From NCBI GenBank assembly GCA_014656175.1, contig BNBX01000010.1, forward strand, positions 248,001 through 312,000: a stretch of 64,000 nt of DNA, in the 5' to 3' direction. The DNA comes from Streptomyces werraensis (lineage in GTDB: Bacteria; Actinomycetota; Actinomycetes; Streptomycetales; Streptomycetaceae). The notes beneath the pieces are model-generated. The model was not told where the DNA came from and searched no databases. It saw nothing but the letters and a program-made list of their open reading frames with translations. Below are positions 35,845 to 46,315 of this stretch, in pieces; the stretch's first letter is position 1; each line of letters begins with the position of its first letter. The position numbers and the translations under genes are program-made.

Positions 35845-36180
35845 GTGGCACAGAAGGTTCAGGTCCTTCTTGTCGACGACCTCGACGGCGGCGAGGCGGA
35901 CGAGACCGTGACGTTCGCGTTGGACGGCAAGACCTACGAGATCGATCTCACCACCGCCAACGCGGAGAAGCTCCGCAGCCTTCTCGAGCCTTACGTGAAG
36001 GGCGGTCGTCGTACCGGGGGCCGCGCTTCCGGCGGGCGCGGAAAGACGCGTTCCTCCTCGGGCGGCAGCCAGGACACCGCGGCCATCCGCGCCTGGGCCA
36101 AGGAGAACGGTTACGAGGTGAACGACCGCGGCCGCGTCCCCGCGTCCATCCGCGAGGCCTACGAGAAGGCCAACGGCTGA
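35845..36180 (+). CDS. lsr2: Lsr2 nucleoid-associated xenogeneic silencer
   Basis: The 111-residue protein has an N-terminal oligomerisation domain (VQVLLVDDLDGGEADETVTF...) and a flexible Gly/Arg/Ser linker. The C-terminal DNA-binding domain carries the minor-groove RGR motif in VNDRGRVPASIREAY. Lsr2 coats AT-rich, often acquired DNA and silences antibiotic clusters in Streptomyces (knowledge). GTG 35845 follows AAAGGA; an upstream in-frame start would add MKGNP. The 200-bp upstream region is AT-rich for this genome and holds the palindrome at 35754. The 3' end overlaps the convergent gene by 22 nt. Confidence 0.97.
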   Translation: MAQKVQVLLVDDLDGGEADETVTFALDGKTYEIDLTTANAEKLRSLLEPYVKGGRRTGGRASGGRGKTRSSSGGSQDTAAIRAWAKENGYEVNDRGRVPASIREAYEKANG

Positions 36181-36866
36181 CCCACGCCCTGCGCGGCGGC
36201 GCCCGCACCGGAGCGCCGCAGGCGCACGCGGTGGATCTGTGTCGCCACGGTGCTGATCAGACGCACGAGGTGCGGGGGGCCGTCACCGACCCCTCGCGGG
36301 CTCCTCGTGTCCATCGCCGACAGCGTCGGCAGCGAGGCCTCCGCCTCGCGACCCGGCTCGGGGGGCCGCAGCCATACGGCGGCCCCCTGCGGACTGTCCG
36401 GGCGCCCGTCGCCGGGACGTCCCGCGGCCGGGTGTCCACGCGGTGCGTCCGGCCCGGCCCCGGCGTCCCACGGGGCGGGGGCGTCCATGAGGCGGCCCTC
36501 GCCGAGCGCCCGCAGGTCGAGATCGAGCCCGCCCCAGTCCAGCCACTCCAGCAGGCCCGGCAGCTCGTCGGCGCCTCCCGCGGCGATCAGCAGCCGCATC
36601 CGGTCCCCCTGGACGGCGACCGGGAAGCCCTCCGCGGCCCCGCCCAGCCGCTCCAGTGCCGCACGGCCCGCCTCCGCGGGCACGTCCAGGACGTCGAAGC
36701 GCACGCCCACCACCAGCCGCGGCGGAACACCCGGCGCCGTGGGCCATCCCAGGACGTTCTCGTACCAGAGGCGTGTCCGGTCGCCGTGACGCCCCTCGCT
36801 CACCTCACGGGCGGGCAGGTCCGGCCGGCGGGGCGACGGGAGTGCGACGGAGCGGATACCGGCCAT
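36159..36866 (-). CDS. SCO3374-type conserved hypothetical protein
   Basis: The 235-residue protein starts MAGIRSVALPSPRRP and contains LWYENVLGWPTAPG and VVGVRFDVLDVPAEAGRAALERL, reminiscent of the N-terminal part of streptomycete primase-polymerase-like proteins, but no catalytic acidic triad can be confirmed by eye. A Gly/Pro-rich centre precedes a helical end. From memory, the same gene lies between lsr2 and clpC in S. coelicolor. Its last 22 nt overlap the lsr2 3' end on the opposite strand. Function is unknown. Confidence 0.65.
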   Translation of the reverse strand: MAGIRSVALPSPRRPDLPAREVSEGRHGDRTRLWYENVLGWPTAPGVPPRLVVGVRFDVLDVPAEAGRAALERLGGAAEGFPVAVQGDRMRLLIAAGGADELPGLLEWLDWGGLDLDLRALGEGRLMDAPAPWDAGAGPDAPRGHPAAGRPGDGRPDSPQGAAVWLRPPEPGREAEASLPTLSAMDTRSPRGVGDGPPHLVRLISTVATQIHRVRLRRSGAGAAAQGVGQPLAFS

Positions 36867-36971
36867 GCCCGGGGCAACGCACGACGACCCCCCGGGTTAC
36901 GCTGGGTGCCTGAGCGTATGCGCACGGTGTCGAACAAGGGGGCGTGCGGGGGTGAAGCGGGGCGCAAGGTT

Positions 36972-36985
36972 GTTCGCCCGTAGCG
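36972..36985 (+). promoter_or_regulatory. ClgR-type box 1 upstream of clpC
   Basis: GTTCGC-N5-GCG (36972-36977 and 36983-36985) matches the binding pattern recalled for ClgR, the activator of clp and lon genes in Streptomyces. It lies 313 bp before the clpC start, inside the 36867-37297 intergenic region. Confidence 0.6.
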
Positions 36986-37077
36986 GAGGGAACCCGTGCA
37001 CTCGGCATGGACGGTCGGTCGCAGCGGGTAAGACATCCCTAGTGGGAGGGGGCGACACGCAGGGCGGGACGGCTCCC

Positions 37078-37091
37078 GTTCGCCACGGGCG
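37078..37091 (+). promoter_or_regulatory. ClgR-type box 2 upstream of clpC
   Basis: A second GTTCGC-N5-GCG (37078-37083 and 37089-37091) lies 106 bp downstream of the first and 207 bp before clpC. The 431-bp region 36867-37297 holds no gene. Closer to clpC it has only a GGGGAA-g-TTCCCC mini-palindrome (37252-37264) and a ribosome site GAGGAG. Confidence 0.65.
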
Positions 37092-37297
37092 TACTGGCGA
37101 AGGGGGTAACTGCCTGGCCTGCGGGAACATCGTCTCGCACCATCGGGTTGGAGCAGATGTCGGCGTGAGCGGGGTCAGGAGGCCATCGACGGTGTCGGCA
37201 GTTGGAATGAGCGGTCCCCGCTTGCGGGACTAAGCTGCGGAAGGACAGGGAGGGGAAGTTCCCCCCACTGCCTGACCGCTCTGAGGAGCGATTAACG

Positions 37298-39823
<2,526 letters not shown>

Positions 39824-39848
39824 GCGCCCTGCCTCACGGCCTGTGAGA

Positions 39849-39881
39849 GGGGCCGGCACCCGCGAGGGTGCCGGCCCCTTT
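39849..39881. terminator. Bidirectional terminator between clpC and acid phosphatase gene
   Basis: A perfect 13-bp stem (39849-39861 with 39866-39878), a GCGA loop and TTT follow the clpC stop by 25 nt. Confidence 0.88.
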
Positions 39882-39898
39882 CGTGTGTCCGGGGGCGG

Positions 39899-40552
39899 TC
39901 AGGAGAGCCGGCCGTCGTAGTCCGGGAGCTTGAAGGTGCGCTCGGCGTGGCCGCCGGAGAGGTCGGTGGCGCTGTTGCCGATGTTGGCGATGATCGTGTA
40001 GCCCTTGCGCTCGATGGCGACACGCTGGGCGGTCTTGTACTCGGCGACGTTCCGGAAAAGGTCGACGAAGCTCCGGACGTACAGGCCGGAGGACTCGTAG
40101 CCGGCGTGGTCGAGGTTCCACTCGGTGGGCGCGTAGATGATGCCGGGCCGGGCGGTGACGAAGAACAGGTCGACCCCGCGCTCCTCGGCGTACCGGGCGA
40201 CCTCCAGGACGGGCTCGTTGGCGGGCTGCGGGAAGCTGAAGCCGAAGTCGGTCTCCAGGGCGGTGTTGTCGATGTCGAGGACGATCGCCTGCTTCTCGCC
40301 CGGCCGGGCGTCGGCGATGCGCTGCTGCACATAGGGCAGGGCCTGGTCCATGACGGCCCGGCAGTCGCGCTGCCAGGTGTCGTAGTCGACGTCCGCCGCG
40401 AGGGCGGGGGCGGTGGCCGGGAGGGCGGCGATGGCCGTCGTGGGGGCCGCTGCGGAGGGTGTGGCCTCGGCGGGTGCGGCGAGGGCCACCAGGGCGGTCG
40501 CGGAGACGGCGGTCACCGATACGCGGCGCAACCAGGGGCGTCGGCTTCTCAT
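39899..40552 (-). CDS. Secreted HAD-family (class B type) acid phosphatase
   Basis: The 217-residue protein has a twin-arginine-poor Sec-type signal peptide (MRSRRPWLRRVSVTAVSATA, h-region to about residue 28, AxA-like PAEATPSAAA). The HAD nucleophile motif VLDIDNTALETD (DxDNT) follows. FFVTARP supplies the Ser/Thr motif II, and ERKGYTIIANIGNSATDLSGG supplies motifs III-IV. Such enzymes release phosphate from organic esters outside the cell. The ATG at 40552 has a GAGAGGA site. No PhoP box was searched by computation. Confidence 0.9.
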   Translation of the reverse strand: MRSRRPWLRRVSVTAVSATALVALAAPAEATPSAAAPTTAIAALPATAPALAADVDYDTWQRDCRAVMDQALPYVQQRIADARPGEKQAIVLDIDNTALETDFGFSFPQPANEPVLEVARYAEERGVDLFFVTARPGIIYAPTEWNLDHAGYESSGLYVRSFVDLFRNVAEYKTAQRVAIERKGYTIIANIGNSATDLSGGHAERTFKLPDYDGRLS

Positions 40553-40992
40553 GTCGTGGGGGTCCTCTCACGTCCGTGACGCTGCCAACATGTCGTGTGC
40601 ATGCTCGTGTGCGAGGGTGACGCGAGGTGAACCGTAGGGTTACCGGGCGGTAGGCGGCCAGAGGCCTGCGCCACATTTCTGCACCCGCTTTTTCACTCCG
40701 CAGGTGACGTGCCGCACAGGACCCACGTCACGTACGGCCCGGAATAGTAGAGGGACGCCGAAACTACATCGGACATTACGGGTGATATGGCGCTCGATCG
40801 GCTTGAAATGGGGCTTTGGGGCCCTGTGAGCCGCGTCTCAGAGGCTATGCATACCGGTCTGTATCTACGAATTTACGTCGTAGGTCACACCTTTGCGGCT
40901 TTTCGGGCGAAAGGGTTACCACTGAATGGCCACCACGCCGCGGGTCCCGTGAGCCGGTGGTTCTCCTCTGTCCCCTCCCCCATGAGGTTTCG
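40553..40992. other. 440-bp divergent intergenic region
   Basis: This region holds the promoters of the acid phosphatase and the M23 peptidase. It is AT-richer than average from about 40740 to 40910 (ATTACGGGTGATATGG, TATGCATACCGG, ACGAATTTACGTCG). It contains a CTACGA/TCGTAG inverted repeat at 40865-40883. The long leader before the M23 gene made me look for a ydaO c-di-AMP riboswitch, but its conserved core was not found. No small gene is supported. Confidence 0.5.
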
Positions 40993-41730
40993 ATGTTCGA
41001 GCGCGTCACGTCCCGTTTCCCCCGCACGTCCGCCACCCGTACCCGTGCGGCCGTCCTGGCCGCCGGCCTGGGCACCTCGGTCGTCCTGGGAGCCGGGGTC
41101 GCGGCCGCCGTCGACAACACGGCCGCCTCCGGTGCGGCCGGCGCCGTGCAGGCGCAGGCGGCCGCCCAGTCCAAGGCCGCCGAGACGCAGGCGAAGGCCG
41201 TCCAGGCGCAGGCCGCCAAGGCGCAGAAGGCCGCCGAGGCGAAGAAGGCCGCTGCCGCCAAGGCCGCGCAGGCCAAGAAGGCGGCGAAGGCCGCGGCCAA
41301 GAAGAAGGCCGCCTCCTGGATCGACCCGGTGAAGTCCTACAAGCTGTCGGCGAGCTTCGCGCAGAACGGCGGCATGTGGGCGCACAAGCACTCCGGTCAG
41401 GACTACGCCGTCCCGACCGGCACCCCGGTGATGGCCGCCCACGGCGGCACGGTCGTCAAGGCCGGCGGCAACGGCGCCGGTGACGGTCCCGCGTACGGCA
41501 ACGCCATCGTGATCAAGCACGGCAACAAGACGTACTCCCAGTACGCCCACCTGTCGTCCGTGCACGTGAAGGTCGGCCAGGTCGTGAAGACCGGCCAGAA
41601 GATCGCCTCGTCCGGCAACACCGGCAACTCCAGCGGTCCGCACCTGCACTTCGAGATCCGCACGACCCCGAACTACGGCTCCGCCGTCGACCCCGCGAAG
41701 TTCCTTCGCAGCCACGGCGTGACGGTCTGA
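40993..41730 (+). CDS. Secreted M23-family (LytM) peptidoglycan endopeptidase
   Basis: The 245-residue exported hydrolase has an N-terminal signal segment (about 12-38, hydrophobic AVLAAGLGTSVVLGAGVAAA). An Ala/Lys/Gln-rich helical linker (about 45-112) follows, then the LytM domain. The zinc ligands are visible as HSGQDYAVPTGTP (H-x3-D) and GPHLHFEIR (HxH). It should cut peptide cross-links in the wall. ATG 40993 follows GAGG. An in-frame frame opens 177 nt upstream but lacks a ribosome site and would spoil the signal peptide. Confidence 0.94.
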   Translation: MFERVTSRFPRTSATRTRAAVLAAGLGTSVVLGAGVAAAVDNTAASGAAGAVQAQAAAQSKAAETQAKAVQAQAAKAQKAAEAKKAAAAKAAQAKKAAKAAAKKKAASWIDPVKSYKLSASFAQNGGMWAHKHSGQDYAVPTGTPVMAAHGGTVVKAGGNGAGDGPAYGNAIVIKHGNKTYSQYAHLSSVHVKVGQVVKTGQKIASSGNTGNSSGPHLHFEIRTTPNYGSAVDPAKFLRSHGVTV

Positions 41731-41758
41731 CCCACGGGGAGCGGGCGGAAGCGACCGC

Positions 41759-42355
41759 CTAGTAGCCCGCCGAGCCCCGGTGGGCCTGGGTGATCAGATC
41801 GACGGCGACCTCGAGAACGGCTTCATGCCGCTTCCCGGGGTCGCTTTCGACTTCCTGGAGCACATGCATCCCGGCGTGCAGAGTGAACAGGGCGCTGATG
41901 CAGCGCACCTGGTCGACCAGGTCGGCGTCGGGGTCGATGAGGATGTCCCGCAGCCCGAGCATCTTCGTCTTGAACATGTCCCCGATGCGCAGCTCGCGGA
42001 TGGCCGCCTGGTTCTCCTGCATGAAGCGGAAGAGCGGCGCGGCCTCCATCAGCGCCGCGCTGTAACGGCGGATGATCTCCTGCTTGGTCTCCAGCGAGTG
42101 CGGCTGCCGGCGCCCCCACTCGATCAGGTCCTCGATCGGCCGGGAGAGGTCCTCGAAGATGGAGACGAGGATCTCTTCCTTGGTCTTGAAGTGGTAGTAG
42201 AGCGCCGCCTTGGTGACGTCCAGCCGCTCGGCGATCTCCCGCAGCGAGGTCTTCTCGTAGCCCTGCTCGGCGAAGAGTTCGAGCGCCACTTCCTGGATGC
42301 GCTGGCGGGTGTTCCCGCGGCGCCGCTGCTTGGTGCCGTCCATGGTGCCGCCCAT
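41759..42355 (-). CDS. TetR-family repressor of the divergent MFS pump
   Basis: The 198-residue regulator has an N-terminal TetR helix-turn-helix (TRQRIQEVALELFAEQGYEK, TSLREIAERLDVTKAALYYHF) and an all-helical ligand domain. It is divergent from the DHA2 efflux gene and shares with it a 138-bp region containing a near-perfect 23-bp inverted repeat, so it very likely represses the pump and itself. ATG 42355 is used; ATG 42343 is an alternative. Confidence 0.93.
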   Translation of the reverse strand: MGGTMDGTKQRRRGNTRQRIQEVALELFAEQGYEKTSLREIAERLDVTKAALYYHFKTKEEILVSIFEDLSRPIEDLIEWGRRQPHSLETKQEIIRRYSAALMEAAPLFRFMQENQAAIRELRIGDMFKTKMLGLRDILIDPDADLVDQVRCISALFTLHAGMHVLQEVESDPGKRHEAVLEVAVDLITQAHRGSAGY

Positions 42356-42382
42356 CTTTCCGCTCGGACCCTCTTGACGAAA

Positions 42383-42453
42383 ACTTACTTGACGCCCGGC
42401 TAGTTACGCGACTAGCTTCCCGTCGTAGTCAACTAGCCGGGCGGCAAGTAAGT
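42383..42453. promoter_or_regulatory. Symmetric TetR/MFS control region with 23-bp inverted repeat
   Basis: Arms at 42383-42405 and 42431-42453 are reverse complements at 22 of 23 positions, separated by 25 bp. On the plus strand TTGACG (42389-42394) and TAGCTT (42413-42418) form an 18-bp-spaced promoter for the MFS gene. A GCTAGT-N6-ACTAGC palindrome (42399-42416) overlaps its -10 and is the best operator candidate. The minus strand carries the matching TTGCCG arm toward the regulator. Confidence 0.75.
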
Positions 42454-42492
42454 AAAGACGGGTCACCGAGGGTGGCCGGGGGAGTGGGATCC

Positions 42493-44061
42493 ATGACGGA
42501 CACAGTGGCGGCGGGGGCCGCCCCGACGGACGGCGGGAAACAGCCGCGCAGCGTGCGGGTGGTGCTGCTCGCCCTCATGATCGCGATGATGCTCGCGATG
42601 CTCGACAACATGATCATCGGCACCGCGATGCCCACGATCGTGGGCGAGCTGGGCGGCCTGGAGCACCTTTCCTGGGTGGTCACGGCGTACACGCTGGCCA
42701 CCGCGGCCTCCACCCCGGTATGGGGCAAGATCGGCGACATGTACGGGCGCAAGGGCTCGTTCATCACCTCCATCGTCATCTTCCTGATCGGCTCCGCGCT
42801 CAGCGGCATGGCGCAGGACATGGGGCAGCTCGTCGCCTTCCGCGCGGTGCAGGGCCTCGGCGCGGGCGGTCTGATGGTCGGCGTCATGGCGATCATCGGT
42901 GACCTGATCCCGCCCCGGGAGCGCGGCAAGTACCAGGGCATGATGGCCGCCGTGATGGCCCTCGCGATGATCGGCGGGCCGCTCGTCGGCGGCACCATCA
43001 CCGACAACTGGGGCTGGCGCTGGGCCTTCTACATCAACCTGCCGCTCGGCGTGATCGCCCTCGCCGCGGTCGGCGCGGTGCTGCATCTGCCGAGGAAGCG
43101 GTCGCAGGCGGGCATCGACTACCTCGGGGTGGCGCTGCTGACCGTCGGCATCACCGCGATCGTCCTGGTCACCACCTGGGGCGGCACCGAGTACGCCTGG
43201 ACCTCCACGCGGATCATGGAGCTGATCGCCCTCGGCGTCGCGTCCCTGGTCGGCTTCGTGTTCTGGCAGACCCGGGCCGCCGAGCCGGTGGTGCCGCTGC
43301 ACATCTTCCGCAGCGGCAACTTCACGCTGATGTCGGTCATCGGCTTCATCGTGGGCTTCGTGATGTTCGGCGCGACGCTCTTCCTGCCGCTGTACCAGCA
43401 GTCCGTGCAGGGCGCCTCGGCCACCAACTCCGGTCTGCTGCTCCTGCCGATGCTCGGCGCGATGCTGGTCACCTCGATGGTCGCGGGCCGGGTCACCACG
43501 AACACCGGCCGCTACAAGGTCTTCCCGGTGGTGGGCAGCGCCCTGCTCGTCGTCGGCCTGTACCTGCTGTCGACGATGGACACCGGGACCTCCCGCCTCA
43601 CCTCCGGCGTCTTCATGGCCGTCGTGGGCCTCGGCATGGGCTGTCTGATGCAGATCACCATGCTGGTCGCGCAGAACAGCGTGGAGCTGAAGGACATGGG
43701 CGTGGCCTCCTCCACGACCACCCTGTTCCGCACCCTCGGCTCGTCCTTCGGCGTCGCGGTCATGGGCGCGCTGTTCAACCACCGCGTCCAGGACGTCATG
43801 GCGGAGCGGGCGGGCGCGCTGGGCTCCAAGGTGACCGAGCAGTCCGCCCAGCTCGACGCCGCGAGCCTGGCGAAGCTCCCGGAGGCGGCCCGCGAGGCGT
43901 ACCAGCACGCGGTCTCCTCCGGCACGCACGGCGCGTTCCTGCTGGGCGCGGCCGTCGCCGTGCTGTCGCTGGCGGCGGCGGTCTTCGTCAAGGAGGTCCC
44001 GCTGAAGGGCGCGGGCCCTCAGCGGGAGGACGCCCCCGCGCCGGCGCCCGAGACGGTCTGA
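42493..44061 (+). CDS. MFS multidrug efflux transporter, DHA2 (14-TM) type
   Basis: The 522-residue proton antiporter shows an LDNMIIGTAMPTI motif in TM1, the GKIGDMYGRKG loop (motif A), RAVQGLGAGGLM (motif B region) and about 14 hydrophobic segments. It matches EmrB/QacA-like drug exporters. The acidic residue in TM1 (LDNM) is the kind that couples protons. Substrate is unknown. ATG 42493 follows GGGGGAG. Control by the divergent TetR repressor is strongly implied by the shared operator. Confidence 0.94.
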   Translation: MTDTVAAGAAPTDGGKQPRSVRVVLLALMIAMMLAMLDNMIIGTAMPTIVGELGGLEHLSWVVTAYTLATAASTPVWGKIGDMYGRKGSFITSIVIFLIGSALSGMAQDMGQLVAFRAVQGLGAGGLMVGVMAIIGDLIPPRERGKYQGMMAAVMALAMIGGPLVGGTITDNWGWRWAFYINLPLGVIALAAVGAVLHLPRKRSQAGIDYLGVALLTVGITAIVLVTTWGGTEYAWTSTRIMELIALGVASLVGFVFWQTRAAEPVVPLHIFRSGNFTLMSVIGFIVGFVMFGATLFLPLYQQSVQGASATNSGLLLLPMLGAMLVTSMVAGRVTTNTGRYKVFPVVGSALLVVGLYLLSTMDTGTSRLTSGVFMAVVGLGMGCLMQITMLVAQNSVELKDMGVASSTTTLFRTLGSSFGVAVMGALFNHRVQDVMAERAGALGSKVTEQSAQLDAASLAKLPEAAREAYQHAVSSGTHGAFLLGAAVAVLSLAAAVFVKEVPLKGAGPQREDAPAPAPETV

Positions 44062-44067
44062 GGCTCA

Positions 44068-44103
44068 CGGGCTTCCGGGGCGGCGACGTGCCCCGGAAGC
44101 CCG
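44068..44103. terminator. Terminator between convergent MFS gene and cseC
   Basis: A perfect 13-bp stem (44068-44080 with 44091-44103) with a 10-nt loop fills the 43-bp convergent gap. Confidence 0.8.
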
Positions 44104-44104
44104 C

Positions 44105-45448
44105 TCACTGCCCCAGCACCGGATAGCTCCCCGTGTTCGTCGGGGCGTGTTCCGGAAGCCACAGGACGGCCGCGGCGCCCTCGGGGGGTGTGCCGGGCGG
44201 GGCGCCGGCCGGGCGGACGTTGCGGAAGGTCAGGCGGGCGCCCAGGACGCGGGCCTGGCCCGCCGCGATGGTCAGGCCCAGGCCGTGGCCCCGGCCCGCC
44301 CGGTCCGCGCTGCCCGTGCGGAAGCGGCTCGGCCCTTCTGCGAGCAGGTCCTCCGGGAAGCCGGGCCCGTGGTCGCGGACCCGGACGACCCGGCCCTCCA
44401 CGGTGACCTCGATGGGCGGGGCGCCGTGCCGGGCGGCGTTGGCGAGCAGGTTGAACAGCACCCGCTCCAGCCGCCGCGGGTCGGTGGTGACCTCCGACTC
44501 GTGCCTCACGCGCACCACCACGTCCGGGTCCTTCGCCGTGACCCGGCGGGCGACGAACTCGCCGAGCAGGATGTCCTGCAGCTCGGCCCGTTCGGAGGCG
44601 CTGTCGAGCCGGGCGACCTCCAGGACGTCCTCGACGAGGGTGCGCATCGCCCGCGCCCGGTCCTGCACCAGCTCCGTGGGCCGGCCCGGCGGCAGCAGCT
44701 CCGCCGCGGTGAGCAGGCCGGTCACCGGGGTGCGCAGCTCGTGGGCGATGTCGGCGGTCACCCGGCGCTCGGCCTCCAGCCGCTGCCGCAGCGCGTCCGC
44801 CATGGCGTCGACCGCGCTGGCCAGGTCGTCGGTCTCGTCCCGCACCACCCCGCCGATGGCGTCCCGCACCCGTACGTCCGTCTCGCCCCCCGCGACCCGG
44901 TTGGCGGCGGTGGCCGCCTTGCGCAGCCGCCGGGACAGATGACCGCCGATGAGCACCCCGAGCGCGCAGCCGCCGAGCACGGTCGCGGTGGAGCCGATCC
45001 ACAGGGCCTGGTCGAGGTCCTTGAGGATGTCCGAGCTGCGGTCGGTGAAGCCGGAGTGCAGCGACATCACGTGCCCGTTCTTCAGCGGCACCGCCGCCCA
45101 GATGTCCGGCGCGCCACCCCGGTCGGCGACGTACGTGGCGCGGCGGCCCTCCTCGACCTTGGCGCGCAGCTCCGTGGGCAGCTGCGGGTCGTCGATCTTG
45201 GTGTTGGGGAAGTTCAGCCGCCCGGACAGCTCGTAGTTCCGCTGGGCGATCATGATGCGCTCGTCGGCCAGGTCGCGCGCGTTGTCCAGCATCGACACCC
45301 GGGCCGCGTTGTGCACGACCAGGCTGAGCGCGACCGCCACCAGCGCGCCGACCAGCGCGATGGCCGCGCTGAGCTTCCATCTCAGGCCCGCGCCGATGCC
45401 GGCCCGCCGTACGAACGCCGTCACCAGGCGCCGGAAGTGTCCGCGCAT
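44105..45448 (-). CDS. cseC: Cell-envelope stress sensor histidine kinase CseC
   Basis: The 447-residue kinase has two transmembrane helices (about 20-42 and 140-165) flanking an extracytoplasmic sensor. A HAMP segment follows (HLSRRLRKAATAANRVAGGE), then a HisKA domain with TADIAHELRTPVTGL (phospho-His) and a HATPase with NLLANAARHGAPP and GRGHGLGLTIA. Position at the end of sigE-cseA-cseB identifies it as CseC, which senses envelope damage such as vancomycin treatment in S. coelicolor. It lies 8 nt after cseB. The C-terminus is slightly extended. Confidence 0.94.
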   Translation of the reverse strand: MRGHFRRLVTAFVRRAGIGAGLRWKLSAAIALVGALVAVALSLVVHNAARVSMLDNARDLADERIMIAQRNYELSGRLNFPNTKIDDPQLPTELRAKVEEGRRATYVADRGGAPDIWAAVPLKNGHVMSLHSGFTDRSSDILKDLDQALWIGSTATVLGGCALGVLIGGHLSRRLRKAATAANRVAGGETDVRVRDAIGGVVRDETDDLASAVDAMADALRQRLEAERRVTADIAHELRTPVTGLLTAAELLPPGRPTELVQDRARAMRTLVEDVLEVARLDSASERAELQDILLGEFVARRVTAKDPDVVVRVRHESEVTTDPRRLERVLFNLLANAARHGAPPIEVTVEGRVVRVRDHGPGFPEDLLAEGPSRFRTGSADRAGRGHGLGLTIAAGQARVLGARLTFRNVRPAGAPPGTPPEGAAAVLWLPEHAPTNTGSYPVLGQ

Positions 45449-45456
45449 CCGCCCGC

Positions 45457-46155
45457 TCAGGCCTTCAGCTTGTAGCCGAAGCCGCGGACCGTCTCGATCC
45501 GGTCCTGGCCGATCTTCGCGCGCAGCCGCTGCACATGGACGTCGACCACCCGGGTGTCGCCGCCCCAGCCGTACTCCCACACCCGCTCCAGCAGCTTGTC
45601 GCGGCTGAGGACGGTGCCCGGCGCCGCGGAGAACTCCAGCAGCAGCCGCATCTCGGTCGGGGTGAGCGCGACCGGCTGCCCGGCCTTGCGCACCTCCATG
45701 CCCTCGGTGTCGATCTCCAGCTCGCCGAAGGCCAGCACGGGCCCGCCGTCCGCGTCGTCCTGCCCCGCGCCCGCGCCGCCCGCCCGCTCGAAGCGGCGCA
45801 GCACCGCGCGGATCCGGGCGACCAGGACCGCGCCGTCGAACGGCTTGGTCACGTAGTCGTCGGCGCCCGCCTCCAGGCCCAGCACCACGTCGATGGCGTC
45901 CGCCCGCGCCGACAGCATGATCACCGGCACGGTCGACTCGTCCCGTATCCGCCGGCACAGGCTGACGCCGTCCAGGCCGGGCACCATGACGTCGAGGAGC
46001 GCGATGTCCGGCCGGTCGGCGCGGAACGCCTCCAGACCCGACAGACCGTCGGGCTTCGCGGTGACCGCGAAGCCGTCCCGTTCCAGCGTGAGCTGGGTGG
46101 CCTCACGGATGACGTCGTCGTCCTCGACGAACAGGACATGGGTCTGGTCTGCCAT
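45457..46155 (-). CDS. cseB: Response regulator CseB
   Basis: The 232-residue OmpR-type regulator has receiver phospho-acceptor Asp55 (IALLDVMVPG), switch Lys in DDYVTKPFDG, and a winged-helix output (LTPTEMRLLLEFSAAPG, VVDVHVQRLRAKIG). CseB-P activates the sigE promoter (knowledge). It is separated from cseA by 160 bp, longer than the other gaps in the operon, which leaves room for an internal promoter or processing site. Confidence 0.96.
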   Translation of the reverse strand: MADQTHVLFVEDDDVIREATQLTLERDGFAVTAKPDGLSGLEAFRADRPDIALLDVMVPGLDGVSLCRRIRDESTVPVIMLSARADAIDVVLGLEAGADDYVTKPFDGAVLVARIRAVLRRFERAGGAGAGQDDADGGPVLAFGELEIDTEGMEVRKAGQPVALTPTEMRLLLEFSAAPGTVLSRDKLLERVWEYGWGGDTRVVDVHVQRLRAKIGQDRIETVRGFGYKLKA

Positions 46156-46315
46156 CCCGCTGCTCTCAGTTCTCGTGTGGTCCCGGACCGGGCCCGCCCC
46201 CGCGCCCGCCCGGTCCTCGTGTCTGTGCCCACCCCACGGGACGCACGGGCCGCGCGACGGGTTCACCCCTTCATCGTGCGCAGGCCCGCCGGCGGTTCCC
46301 GCTGTGAGCCGTGTC

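Noticed and set aside
40632..40992. c-di-AMP (ydaO) riboswitch before the M23 peptidase
   Set aside because: This riboswitch often controls wall hydrolases in Streptomyces, but its conserved CAGCTCACCTCGCAGG-like core could not be found in the leader.
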